Origin: Streptomyces sp. SW4
Lineage (GTDB): Bacteria > Actinomycetota > Actinomycetes > Streptomycetales > Streptomycetaceae
Length of the DNA: 64,000 nt
Direction of reading: 5' to 3'
Assembly (NCBI GenBank): GCA_003248315.1
Contig: QKWM01000004.1
Location: forward strand, 2,348,501-2,412,500
Below the pieces are notes generated by a model. It was not told the DNA's origin. It did no database searches and worked only from the letters and a program-made list of their open reading frames with translations. The position numbers and the translations under genes are program-made. Positions 28,996 to 39,431 of the stretch are shown here, piece by piece (positions within the stretch are counted from its first letter, which is position 1; each line of letters opens with the position of its first letter).

Positions 28996-29786
28996 GTGCG
29001 CCGCTTGTACGTACCCGTCCGTCTGGCCGCCACGGCCCTGGCCGTCGCCGCTGCCGCAGGCTGCATGAGCGTGGGCGACGGCGCCTCCGGCGGGGACGCC
29101 GGGCCGTCGCGGTCCGCCGGGGAACAGGGCGGCAAGGAACCGGACGGCGGCTCCCACGTGCCGGGCGGCGCCGGATACGGCGCGGCGGCGGCCGACGGCG
29201 CGCACGGCGAGGGCGGAAAAGGCAAAGGCAAGGGAAGGGCAAGGGCGGGAAGGGCGACGGCAAGGGCAAGGGCGGGAAGGCGGACGGCGGGGGCCGGGCG
29301 ACCTCGTCCGCCGCGCCGTCGGCGGACGACGGCGGGCAGGCGCCGCCGAAGGACGAACCGGCCCGGCCGACTCCGCCGCGCACGGTGGCGCCGGAGCCCA
29401 CGCACACGCCCCGGCCGAGCCCTCCCCGACCAAGGAGCCGCCCGCCCCACGACGCCGGATCCGACGCCGGCCGAACCGTCGTCGTCGGCGCACGAGCCGC
29501 CGGGCCGCAGCTGGCGCAGCGTGAGCCGGCCCGGAGGCGGGCGAGCCGGCCTAGGGGACCCCGGCCTACGGGACACCGGCTCCGCCAAGGGTACTGGTTG
29601 TCGAAGGCGGCGGGGATCCCGACCTACGGGGACACCGGCCCAGGGGGACACCCCCTGGCGGACCGCCGCCCGCCTCCGCCGACGCCGGGCGGGCTTGTGC
29701 CGGTCCCTGACGGGCACAGGGCGGGGCTCCCGTGGGCCCCGGTCCGGCCGGTTTGCCTTTTGGGGTGGGGGTGCGTATGGTGGTAG
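28996..29786 (+). CDS. Lipoprotein with low-complexity Lys/Gly and Pro-rich tail (end uncertain)
   Basis: Signal VRRLYVPVRLAATALAVAAAAGC with a lipobox (AAAGC), lipidated at Cys ~23. The remainder is low complexity: a KGKGKGGKGDG tract, then Pro/Thr/Ser-rich PTPPRTVAPEPTHTP and PTPAEPSSSAHEPPG. At least two and probably three single-base losses occur (about 29237, 29410 and 29450), so the true reading and stop are uncertain. In one frame the stop is at 29786. GTG start has GGAGG 9 bases upstream. It looks like a cell-wall-spanning secreted tail protein without a catalytic domain. Confidence 0.5.
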
Positions 29787-29946
29787 ATCGTTTGATCCCA
29801 TTTGCCCGGCGCCAACGCAGAGCGCGCCGTGTGGCGCGTACTCTCCCTTGCCGTGGTGGACCGCATCGAGGCGGTCGTTTTGCGAATCGCGAATCACGGA
29901 GTTGACGGGCGCGTGCCGACGAGACTCCGGAAGGTTTCGCATTCGC

Positions 29947-32092
29947 ATGTCCATCACCAGTACTGATCACGTCGTCGTGCCCGAGGCCGTCGAGACGGCC
30001 GCCGAAGGCGCCTCCGAGACGGCCCAGGCCCCGAGGTCACCTTCGCGGACCTCGGCCTGCCCGAGGGCGTCGTGCGCAAGCTCGCGCAGAACGGCGTGAC
30101 CACCCCCTTCCCGATCCAGGCGGCGACCATCCCGGACGCCCTGGCCGGCAAGGACATCCTCGGCCGCGGCCGCACCGGCTCCGGCAAGACCCTCTCCTTC
30201 GGTCTGCCGACCCTGGCGCAGCTCGCCGGCGGCCGCACCGAGAAGCACAAGCCGCGGGCCGTCATCCTGACGCCCACCCGTGAGCTGGCCATGCAGGTCG
30301 CCGACGCGCTCCAGCCGTACGGCGACGTCCTCGGCCTGAAGATGAAGGTCGTCTGCGGCGGCACCTCCATGGGCAACCAGATCTACGCCCTGGAGAAGGG
30401 CGTCGACGTGCTCGTCGCCACCCCGGGCCGTCTGCGGGACATCATCAACCGCGGCGCCTGCTCGCTGGAGAACGTCCGGATCGCCGTCCTCGACGAGGCC
30501 GACCAGATGTCCGACCTGGGCTTCCTGCCCGAGGTCACCGAGCTGCTCGACCAGGTCCCGGCCGGCGGTCAGCGCATGCTCTTCTCCGCCACCATGGAGA
30601 ACGAGATCAAGACGCTCGTCGACCGCTATCTGAACGACCCGGTCAGCCACGAGGTCGACGCCGCCCAGGGCGCGGTGACGACCATGTCGCACCACATCCT
30701 GGTCGTGAAGCCCAAGGACAAGGCGCCCGTCACCGCGGCGATCGCCTCCCGCAAGGGCCGCACCATCATCTTCGTCCGCACCCAGCTGGGCGCCGACCGC
30801 GTCGCCGACCAGCTCCGCGAGGCCGGTGTGAAGGCCGACGCGCTGCACGGCGGCATGACGCAGGGCGCCCGTACCCGGACGCTCGCCGACTTCAAGGACG
30901 GGTACGTCAACGTCCTCGTCGCCACCGACGTCGCCGCGCGCGGCATCCACGTCGACGGCATCGACCTGGTCCTGAACGTGGACCCGGCCGGCGACCACAA
31001 GGACTACCTGCACCGCGCCGGCCGCACGGCCCGCGCGGGCCGCACCGGCACCGTGGTCTCCCTCTCCCTGCCGCACCAGCGGCGCCAGATCTTCCGGCTG
31101 ATGGAGGACGCGGGCGTCGACGCCACGCGCCACATCATCCAGGGCGGCGCCGCCTTCGACCCCGAGGTCGCCGAGATCACCGGGGCCCGGTCGATGACCG
31201 AGGTCCAGGCCGAGTCCGCGGGCAACGCCGCCCAGCAGGCCGAGCGCGAGGTCGCGGCGCTCACCAAGGAGCTGGAGCGGGCCCAGCGCCGTGCGACCGA
31301 GCTGCGCGAGGAGGCGGACCGGCTGCTCGCCAGGGTCGCCCGGGAGCGCGGCGAGGACCCGGCGGAGGTGCTCGCCGAGGCGGCCGCGGCCGAGACCGCG
31401 GCGACCGCGGCGGAGATCTCCGTGCCGGAGCAGCCGGGCGCGCGGACGTGGAGAAGGCGGACCGGGGCGGCCGCTCGTTCGACCGCGACCGTTCCTCCGA
31501 CCGTGACCGTTCCTTCGACCGTGACCGTGGCGGCCGTTCCTACGAGCGGCGCGACGACCGCGGGTTCAGCCGGGACCGGGACCGGGACCGTGGCTACGAC
31601 CGCCGGGACGACCGCCGGGACGACCGTGGCGGTTTCCGCCGGGACGACCGGAGCGACCGCAACGACCGGAGCGACCGTAACGACCGGGGCGACCGGGGTG
31701 ACCGCGGTGGCCGTTCCTTCGACCGGCGCGACGACCGTGGCGGCTTCCGCCGCGACGACCGCGGTGGCCGTTCCTTCGAGCGCCGGGACGACCGCAGCGA
31801 CCGTACCGACCGCGGTGACCGCGGCGACCGTGGCGGCCGTTCCTTCGAGCGCCGGGACGACCGTGGCGGCTTCCGCCGCGACGACCGCCGGGACCGTGAC
31901 CGCGGCGGTTTCCGCCGGGACGACCGCGGCGGGCACCGCGGCAGCGACCGCCCGTTCAACCGGGACCGCCAGGGCGACCGCCCCGGCTTCCGCTCCGGCG
32001 GTCACGACCGTCCGTACGGCCGTCGTGACGACCACCGCGGCTCGTCCTTCGGCCGGCGTGACGACAAGCCGCGCTGGAAGCGCAACGGCTGA
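29947..32092 (+). CDS. DEAD-box RNA helicase with RD/RG-rich C-terminal tail
   Basis: About 715 aa after two repairs, near 30030 (C) and 31440. Motifs: Q motif FPIQAATIPDAL, I GRTGSGKT, Ia PTRELA, II DEAD (AVLDEADQM), III SAT, IV TIIFVRT, V VATDVAARGIHVDGI and VI HRAGRTARAG. A charged coiled region (ALTKELERAQRRATELREEAD) follows. The last ~215 residues are almost only R, D, G, F and S (DRGGRSFDRRDDRGGFRRDD repeats). Such tails bind RNA loosely and can drive condensates. RhlE/CsdA-like, probably in RNA decay or cold stress. It is preceded by a long untranslated stretch (29787-29946). Confidence 0.93.
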
Positions 32093-32248
32093 CCCCGCCG
32101 GCTGACCCCAGGTACAGCCCGCTGACCCGAGGTGCGGCTCGACGCCGAGCCCGAACCTCCGCCCGACGCGGCCGTGTCCCCGATACCCGATCGGAGACCC
32201 GGCCGCGTCGGGCTATGCTCGGGGTGGCAACATCACGCAACACCACCC

Positions 32249-32321
32249 GGGCCCTTAGCTCAATTGGCAGAGCAGTGGACTTTTAATCCATTGGTTGTGG
32301 GTTCGAGTCCCACAGGGCCTA
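32249..32321 (+). tRNA. tRNA-Lys (TTT anticodon)
   Basis: Acceptor GGGCCCT/AGGGCCT with a G-U first pair, D arm TAGCTCAATTGGCAGAGCA, anticodon loop CTTTTAA, T loop TTCGAGT; discriminator A. TATGCT at ~32213 may be its -10. Confidence 0.95.
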
Positions 32322-32329
32322 CGTACGGA

Positions 32330-32365
32330 CAGCGCCCGGAGCGGCTTCGGCCGGTCCGGGCGCTG
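32330..32365. terminator. Terminator after tRNA-Lys
   Basis: An 11-bp stem CAGCGCCCGGA/TCCGGGCGCTG with a 14-base loop begins 8 bases after the tRNA and also faces the converging subtilase gene. Confidence 0.75.
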
Positions 32366-32414
32366 TGGTGTGCGTGGGGGGTGGCGGTCGTGGTCCGCGG
32401 GCGGGGAGCCGGGA

Positions 32415-34223
32415 TCAGAAGGTCAGGCTCCAGGAGTCGATGTAGCCGGTGTCGCCGCTGTAGGCGTCGGTGACGCGCAGCTTCCAGGTGCCGTTGGCGG
32501 CCACGCCGGAGGCGTCGACCGAGTAGGTGGTGAGGACGTTGTCCGCGCTGTCACCGGTGCTGGTGTTCTTCAGGACGGCCGCGGAGCCGTTCGGGGCCAC
32601 GATCTCGATCTTCAGGTCGCCGCGGTAGGTGTGCTTGATGTCGACGGAGACCTTGAGGTCGGCCGGGGCGTTGCCGCTGATGCCGGTGACCGAGACGGGC
32701 GAGGTGACCGTGGTGTTGTCGTGGATGGTCACGTTGTCGGAGTTGGTGAACACGGTGCCGGTGGGCGGCTGGGTGCCGCCGCCGCCGAGGGTGGCCGTGG
32801 CGTCGGCGAGGCCGGCCCCGCAGCCGCCGGAGCAGGAGCCGGGCAGCGGACGGGCGTTGTTCTTGATCGCGGTCTCGATCTGGCCCGGCGTCAGGGACGG
32901 GTTCGCCTGGTTCAGGAGCGCGGCGAGGCCCGCGATGTGCGGGGCGGCCATGCTGGTGCCCTGGTAGGCGGCGTACGTCTCGGCGCCGACGCTGCGGGTG
33001 CCGGAGTTCAGCGTGGACCAGATGCCGTTGGCGGAGCTGACCGCCGTCTCGCCGCCGGGCGCGGCCACGTCCACGACGGTGCCGTAGTTGGAGTACGAGG
33101 CGCGGTTGCCCTCGCGGTCGGAGGCGGCGACCGTGATGACGTTGTTGCAGCTGGCCGGGTTGAACTGGGCGGCGTTGGCGTTGCTGTTGCCGGCGGCCAC
33201 CACGACGGTCGTCCCGCGGCTCACGGCGCCGTTGATGGCGCTCTGGGTGCCGGAGTCGCAGGCGCCGCCGCCGCCGAGGCTCATGTTGATGACGTCGGCG
33301 GGATTGGGGTTGGCGGGTACGCCGGCGACCGAGCCGCCCGACGCCCAGGTGATGGCGTCGATGATGTCGGCGGTGGTGCCGCCGCACTTGCCGAGCACGC
33401 GGACCGGCTGGACGGTGGCGTCGTAGGCGATGCCGGCGACGCCCTTGCCGTTGTGGGTGGCGGCGGCGATGGTGCCGGCGACGTGGGTGCCGTGCCAGGA
33501 GTTGTTGGTGTCGCGGGCGGGGACCGGCTGGCCGTTCGCGTCGGTGCCGCACTCGCCGCGGTTCATCCAGTCGCCGGGGTCGGCGGGGTTGCTGTCCCGG
33601 CCGCCGCCGTCCTGGGCCATCCACGGGTCGGAGATGAAGTCGTAGCCGGCGATCACGTTGGCCGCGAGGTCGGAGTGGGCGACGTACCCGGTGTCGATGA
33701 CGGCCACCTTGACGCCCTCGCCGGTCGCCTTGTCCCAGGCGCCGGGGACGTTCATGCCGGCGGCCGTCTCGAAGAGGTCCCACTGGCGGTGGTACTCGGT
33801 GTCGTTCGGCTGGACGGCGGTGGCGTACATCCGCGTGTCCGGGACGACGTAGGCGACGTCGGGGTCGGCGCGGAAGGCGGCCATGACGTCGGCGGTGTCC
33901 TTCTCGCCCAGCTCCGCGCCGAGGTCGACCAGCGCGGCGCCGGTGCCCAGGCGGCGGTCGAAGTCGAGGGACTCGCCGGCCTTCTTGCCCTTGGCCTGGG
34001 CGTCCTTGTCGGCGGCGGAGTCGGACTTCGCCTCCGCGGCCTGCGACTTGTAGCCGACGATGAGGCGCTCGACGGGGTGTTCGGCGGCGAGGGGCGTGGC
34101 CGCCGGCGGGGCGGGCCGGTCCTGCGGTGCGGGGGCGGCGAGCGAGGTGACGGCTCCGGCGCCCAGCAGAGCGGTGGTGGTCACCGCGAGAACCGATATG
34201 CGAAGGGGTCTGAACCCGTTCAA
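32415..34223 (-). CDS. Secreted subtilisin-like serine protease (S8) with P domain
   Basis: 602 aa, intact. Sec signal peptide MNGFRPLRISVLAVTTTALLG ending near LAAPA. The inhibitor-like propeptide (ERLIVGYKSQAA... to VVPDTRMYA) precedes the S8 catalytic domain: Asp in VAVIDTGYV, His in WHGTHVAGTIAA, oxyanion Asn in VINMSLGGG, Ser in YQGTSMAAPHIAGL. The C-terminal ~110 residues form a proprotein-convertase P domain (DIKHTYRGDLKIEIVAPNG). I prefer TTG at 34223 (AGGAAG upstream, clean signal peptide) over ATG at 34283, which would add a 20-residue polar extension but also has a GGGAG site. Confidence 0.92.
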   Translation of the reverse strand: MNGFRPLRISVLAVTTTALLGAGAVTSLAAPAPQDRPAPPAATPLAAEHPVERLIVGYKSQAAEAKSDSAADKDAQAKGKKAGESLDFDRRLGTGAALVDLGAELGEKDTADVMAAFRADPDVAYVVPDTRMYATAVQPNDTEYHRQWDLFETAAGMNVPGAWDKATGEGVKVAVIDTGYVAHSDLAANVIAGYDFISDPWMAQDGGGRDSNPADPGDWMNRGECGTDANGQPVPARDTNNSWHGTHVAGTIAAATHNGKGVAGIAYDATVQPVRVLGKCGGTTADIIDAITWASGGSVAGVPANPNPADVINMSLGGGGACDSGTQSAINGAVSRGTTVVVAAGNSNANAAQFNPASCNNVITVAASDREGNRASYSNYGTVVDVAAPGGETAVSSANGIWSTLNSGTRSVGAETYAAYQGTSMAAPHIAGLAALLNQANPSLTPGQIETAIKNNARPLPGSCSGGCGAGLADATATLGGGGTQPPTGTVFTNSDNVTIHDNTTVTSPVSVTGISGNAPADLKVSVDIKHTYRGDLKIEIVAPNGSAAVLKNTSTGDSADNVLTTYSVDASGVAANGTWKLRVTDAYSGDTGYIDSWSLTF

Positions 34224-34458
34224 GGGTGCTTCCTCTCGTGGTCGCAACGGCGCGCCCGCCCGGGCGGTGTTTGTTCGGGGCATGACACGCCACTCCCTGT
34301 GGCCGTGGCAGGGAAAGGTGTGGGGAGTGCCGGCCAGGCCGCCCGGACGGCGCGAGGAGACTCGCCGCCGGCGCGGTCACCGGCCGGGCGGGGTGCGGGG
34401 CGACGCCTGGAACGAACTGTTCCGCCGTCCCCGGGCCCCATCGGCCAGTGGCTGGAAC

Positions 34459-37400
34459 CTACGTGTTCGGGACTCGCCCGCCCATGCGGGTGCCCGGCGT
34501 CACGGATACCCAATTAACCCCCGTACGCGGGGTGTTATGTCCCCTTGCTGCCCGGTTCCGGGTTTGCGCGGCGGCCAGTCCGGACCATTGAGCGGCCAGT
34601 CCCTGCCGGGAGGGCACCCCGAGCTTGCGCAGGGCACCGGAGACGTGGTGCTCGACCGTGCGCGGGGACAGGTGGAGCGTGGTCGCTATCTCCCGGTTGG
34701 TCAGGCCGGCGGCGACCAGTTCGGCCACCTCGCGTTCCCGGGGGACAGGCCCGAGCCGTACGAGGGGCGGCCGCGCGGGCCGGGCGTACCGCTCGGCTCG
34801 TGGGAGCGGAGCAGGGCGCGGACCCGGGCGGCGTCCCACACGGCGCCCAGCCCCGTGAACCGCTCCACGCAGGCCCGCAGGGCTCGCAGCGCCCATGCCG
34901 GGGAGGCCGGGGGCGCGTCGCCGTCGCCGGGCGGGACGGGGCTGTGGGTGTGGCTGTGGGCGGGGGTAGGGCCGGGGTGCGGTCCAGGCGGGCCGTCCGC
35001 CGACGGCAGGCTTCCGGCGTCCGCCGCCACCAGGGCCTCGGCCGAGCGGCACGGCGCCACCAGGCCCCCGCTCTCCCCGCCCGGGACCACGCCGCCCCCG
35101 CCCTCCGCGCCCGGGACCACGCCGCCCTCGCTCTCCCCGCCCGGGACCACGCCGCCCCCGCCCTCCGCGCCCGGGCCCACCTGGCCGTCCCCGGCGCTCC
35201 CGGCGTCTCCGGCGCCCCGGCGTCCCCGGTTCCCCTGGCGGCGTCCCGGTGACCCCGCATCCGGCGTCGCCAGCACGCAGCGGGCCGCCGCCTCCGTGGT
35301 CAGGGCGCAGGCGTACGGATGCGGCAGGGACCCGTACGCCGAGGCGGCCCGCAGATAGTGACCCGCCGCCTCCCGCATCGCGCCGGACAGCTCGGCGAGC
35401 ACTCCGCGCGTCCAGGCCAGCGACGCCACGGCGATGGGCGCGTCCGCCCCCCGGACACCGGCCTCGAACTCGTCGGCCATCCGCGCGGCCTCCGCCGGGT
35501 CCCCGCCGCGGGCGACGGCCTCCACCGCCCAGGGCGCCGGTTCCGCGGCCCACGCCCAGATGCCCTTGGCCCGCAGGGCCTGCCACGCCGAACGGGCCTC
35601 GCTCACCGCGGCGGGCAGGTCCTCCCGCGCCAGGGCGAGCCGGATCAGGGACGCCGAGGCCATCGCGGACAGGGCGGGCGCCGCGTCGAAGGGCAGCGGC
35701 ATCTGCGGATCGACCGGCCAGGACCGCGCACCGCTGAAGTCGCCCTGGGCGAGCGCCAGCAGCCCGCGCACCACCCGCGCGTCGGAGCAGATCACCGGCA
35801 TGCCGGCGTTGGCGGCCAGGAACTCCTCGCAGCGCCGGGCCAGCCCCGCCCACTGCCCGGTCGCCCACTGCAGCCGCAGCCGCGTCCCGAGCGCGGTGTG
35901 CTCGGTGAACGGCGCGCCGCTGCGGGAGGCCAGGGCGATGCCCTCGGCCAGCAGGTCCTCGGCCCGCCGGTAGTGGCCGAGCCACACCGCGTACTCGACG
36001 CCGTTGCACAGGGCCCGCGCCACGTGCTGACGGCATCCGGGATCGGCGCTGTCCCTCGGCAGGTCCGCCAGCAGCTGCCAGGCGTCGGGGTCGCCCCAGC
36101 TGAGGGCCAGCCCGGTCCGGTTGGCGGCGACGGCCATCCGCACGACGTCGTTGCCGCTGTCCTCCGCGACCCTGGTCGCGCTCTCCAGCCAGGCCTGATG
36201 GACCCGCAGGGCGTGTGGGCGCCGTACGGCAGGACCAGCGCGGACATGGCGCGGGCGGCGAGGTCGGGCCGGTCCTCGCGGAGTTCGGCCGCGGCACGCT
36301 CCAGCTCCTGCCAGCCGCGTTCCGGCAGCCCAGCCTGGTTGCACAGCAGCAGCCCGAGGTCCAGCCGCAGCGCGCCGCGCACCGACAACGGCAGCGCCTC
36401 GTCCTCGACGATCTGCGTCAGGACCTCGACGGTCTGGTCGGACCGCAGGCCGACCACCGCGCTGCGCGCCAGGACCGGCGCCAGCCGGGCCCGCGTCTGC
36501 GGCGGCACCTCCGGTGCGGCCAGCGTGCGTTCCAGCAGTTCGATGGCCTCGTGGTGCCGGCCGGCGCCGGCGGCCGCCACGGCGGCCCGCTCCACCGCCC
36601 GCAGCCAGCCCGGACCCGTCCGGCGGCCCGGTGGTGCCGGGCCAGCGACGTCCAGGGAACCGGCTGCCGGCGGACCAGTACGTCGGCAGCCCTGCCGTGC
36701 AGCTCCTGCCGTACGGGCCCGGGGACGACGGCGTACACGGCGGCTCCCGCGAGCGGCACGGCGAACGTGTAACGCCCGTCGGCGGTCTCCACCAGGGCGG
36801 CCGCGGACAGCGCGCTGAGCAGCGCGGCCCGGCCGGCCAGCCGCCCGAGGCCCGACACCTCCACGATCTCGTCCGCGGTGACCGGCTCGGCCAGGACGGC
36901 GGCGGCCCACACGAGGGGCCGGCGGGCGGGGGAGATGCCGGCCACCCGGCCCAGCACCAGCTGGCCCAGCCGTACCGGCACGCCGACGGCGTCCACGTCA
37001 GCCGGCGTGATCCGCTGCCGTCCGGTGTCGCGGAGCGCGGACAGCAGGTCGGTCACCACCCGTGCCACGCCGCCGGACCGCTCGTGCAGCCGCGCCACCG
37101 CCTCCGGCGTGCACCGCTCCCGAGTGCCTCCGCGGCGGCCCGCCGCACCCGGTCCGCGTCCCACGGCCGGACCTCGTGGCGCAGGACGTCCAGTTCCGCC
37201 GGACAGTGCGGGGCGGGCGCGCCCAGCGGCAGCCCGGGGGTGCCGAGCTCCTCGGGGCGGTAGGCCAGGACGACGGCCAGACCGGGCGGGCCCGCTCCAG
37301 CAGGCCGCGCAGCCACTCCCGCTCCGCACCGGTCGCGCGCTGCACGTCGTCGGCGACCAGCAGCAACCGGCCCGCCGCGCCCGGCTGCGGAAAGCTTTCA

Positions 37401-37630
37401 CCACCGTGACGAGGGCCCGTCCCGCCCCACCGGAACCGGCGCCGATCCCCCGCACCGCCACCACAGGCAGGTCGCGCCCAGCTGCTCGGTCAGCCGCCCC
37501 ATCTGCTCGGCGAGCCGGCTCTTCCCCGTCCCCGCGGCCCCTCCAGCAGCACCAACGCCGGTGCCCAGCCCTGTCCGGCGAACGCCCGCCGCAGTAGGGC
37601 GTGCCACGTCTGGTCCCCGCTCGCATTCAC
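34459..37630 (-). CDS. Large LuxR-family regulator with AAA+/NACHT-like ATPase (LAL type), eight frame breaks
   Basis: About 1059 aa after restoring eight single bases; the count fits the end-to-end frame exactly. The N-terminal P-loop is GTGKSRLAEQ with a leading LVLLEGP. Walker B-like LLLVADDVQRA and RPEEL follow, then a long helical TPR-like region (residues ~350-850), a 10-residue repeat linker (GGGGVVPGGE type) and a C-terminal LuxR HTH: REREVAELVAAGLTNREI then LSPRTVEHHVSGALRKLGV. LAL regulators are big cytoplasmic activators of secondary metabolism or carbon use. GTG at 37630 follows AGGAAG. No biosynthetic cluster adjoins it, so its target is not evident. The end at 34459 is the first stop as written. 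Confidence 0.8.
35071..35176. repeat. 30-bp coding tandem repeat in the LuxR gene
   Basis: Units of 30 bases alternate between two variants (CTCTCCCCGCCCGGGACCAC... and CCCTCCGCGCCCGGGACCAC...), about 3.5 copies, encoding a 10-residue Gly/Val/Pro/Glu repeat between the TPR-like and HTH parts. Confidence 0.8.
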
Positions 37631-37889
37631 AACGGCTTCCTACCGACCTATCGCGACCGACCGACGCGCGGGCACCCAGTCAGTCGGGCGGGCATATTAC
37701 ATCTGACCGTTTCTGATCGGAGGTGGCGAGTTCCTTCAGATCCGGTGATCGTCAGTCACCTCTCCGGCCGTCGTGGCACGCCTGACGCTCGCCGATCCCT
37801 CTGGCCTCACGGACGCCGCCGTCACGCCCTACCACTGAGAAGCGGGAGCTCATTTTCCTGGCATACGGTCGACCGGTCTCCGACGACTA
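37631..37889. other. Intergenic region at the left edge of the accessory patch
   Basis: No intact gene is seen. It contains the LuxR-gene promoter area, GTCGGTCGG-like short repeats and, at 37887-37889, the stop codon (TAG) that abruptly truncates the following PglW-like frame. GC falls slightly (GGGCATATTACATCTGACC). Confidence 0.45.
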
Positions 37890-38999
37890 GGATGCCGTCG
37901 GAGAGCTGCGGGCGGTGCCCGCTCCCGAGGGCATGGCGGCCATGGCCGACACCCGGCTGGTGGACCTGGCGGCGGCCATGGCCCCCGGCGTCGCCGTCTC
38001 ACCGCGCCTGGAACTCTTTCCGCTGGATCTGGAGCTGGCCCGGGCCCTGCGCATCTCCCAGGCCCCGGCCGGCGTGCGCGCCGACAGCGGGATCAGCACC
38101 GCGGACCTGGTGGCCCGGGTCCGGGCCCGCTTCCCCGGCCTGATGGTGCTGGCCGACACCACATACGTGGAACTGGAGGAGGCCCTCGCACAGACCGACT
38201 TCCCGCTCGCCTACGACCACCAGCGCAAGCGGTTCATGCCGCGAGACCGGGAGACGGCCGGTACGCACTACGAGCCGTCGGTCTCCCTGCTGACCAGCAC
38301 GGGCGCCCTCATCGCCGCTGCGCAGAGCGAGCTGGCTCTGGGCAACGACCCCCGCCGGGTCATGGCGGCACGGCTCCAGGCCGCCCGGCGATGCGGTGGC
38401 TTCATGGCGCTCACCGTCAAGGCCCCGGAGCTCCCGGGCGTCGCGGAGCGCCTGGCGGAGCGCTTCGACGTCGTTCCGGTCTCGCTGGACGACCTGTTCT
38501 CGCGGCGCTGAGGGACCTGGACGCCGAGAACGGCGTCGAATGGCAGGCGCTGCTGGGTGCGGATGCCGCGTTCGCCGCCTCGGGGACGCTCGGTGCCGGC
38601 CTTGCGTCGTATGCGCGGGCCGCGACCGAGCGGGTGGCCGACCGCGTGGTGGAGCTCGCCGAGCAGTCGGACCCGCGGACCGTGCTTTTCGCTCATGAGG
38701 CCGGGCTCACCGCTCGCTACTGGGCGGCCGGCGGCCGGGAGTTGCTGGTGAAGCTCCAAGGGGCCGCCCGCCGTCCGTCGGAGGCCCCCTGCGGCCTGTG
38801 GCTGCCGGTCCCCATGGAGGACCCGGACGCGTCACCCGCACTGGACGGGCGCACGGTGGACATCGTGGACCAGGTGAGCGAATGGGTCCGTGTGAAGGGA
38901 CTGTTCCTCAAGGAGCTGAAGTCGCGGGCCGCGGCGGCGGGCGAGCCGGCGAGCCGCGTCCGACGCGTGTCGAGAGCCTCTTCCCCGCGTGGTGTGTGA
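37890..38999 (+). pseudogene. C-terminal fragment resembling the BREX/Pgl kinase PglW
   Basis: About 360 residues in one frame plus one missing C near 38508 (DLFSRR|LRDLDAENG). The reading opens directly after a stop: DAVGELRAVPAPEGMAAMADTR is already conserved-looking upstream of the only start candidate (GTG 37915), so the N-terminus seems removed. Segments RALRISQAPAG, LVARVRARFPGL, EEALAQTDFPLAYD, GGFMALTVKAPELPG, DPRTVLFAHEAGLTARYW and ARRPSEAPCGLWLPVP resemble the C-terminal module of PglW-type kinases (1400+ aa) as I remember it. No kinase domain is present, and no PglX, PglY or PglZ is nearby. Alternatively it is a free-standing version of that module. Confidence 0.5.
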
Positions 39000-39033
39000 G
39001 CAGGTCGGTCCCGTCGCCGACGAGGCGACAAGG

Positions 39034-39376
39034 TCAGGGCAGGCGGTGTCCCATCTTCGCCGACCGCCGGTTGTACCCCTTCGTGTCCCACCACTCCTCC
39101 AGCAGGGCACGGACAAGGTGCACGAGTTGCCGCAGCCGCTCGGGTTCCGGGCAGGCGAATCGAGGACGTCCGTGAAGGACTTGTCCTCCCAGGGAAGGGT
39201 GACGGCCCAGTGCTCGTCCGGCAGGCCGGGCCGGGCCACCCGCAGCCGGTACGTCAGCAGGGCGTGGCCCTGGGAAGGCGGTCGACCGACAGATCGTCGA
39301 TGCCGAACCGCACGCTGCCGTCACCGGTGGTGTACGAGCGGGCAAGTGCCTGCTCGGCCGGTGTCTGTGCCGTCAT
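39034..39376 (-). CDS. Small hypothetical protein in the accessory patch
   Basis: About 114 aa after two repairs, near 39268 and 39160. Begins MTAQTPAEQALARSYTTGDG with VRFGIDDLSVDRLPR, then LRVARPGLPDEHWAVTLPW and a helical end LRQLVHLVRALLEEWWDTKGY ending NRRSAKMGHRLP. No signal peptide. I do not recognise it. It faces the PglW-like fragment tail to tail (34 bases apart), so it may be an old island gene. Confidence 0.55.
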
Positions 39377-39431
39377 GTGCGCTCGCCTTCCCCGGGCCGT
39401 CGGTGCGGACTCACTCGAGCCTACGCGGCAC

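Noticed and set aside
31444..32105. A Thr/Val/Ala-rich frame (TATVPPTVTVPST...) over the DEAD-box tail
   Set aside because: It is the wrong frame of an RD-rich repeat; the RD/RG frame continues the helicase and ends in a natural stop, and only one base need be restored.
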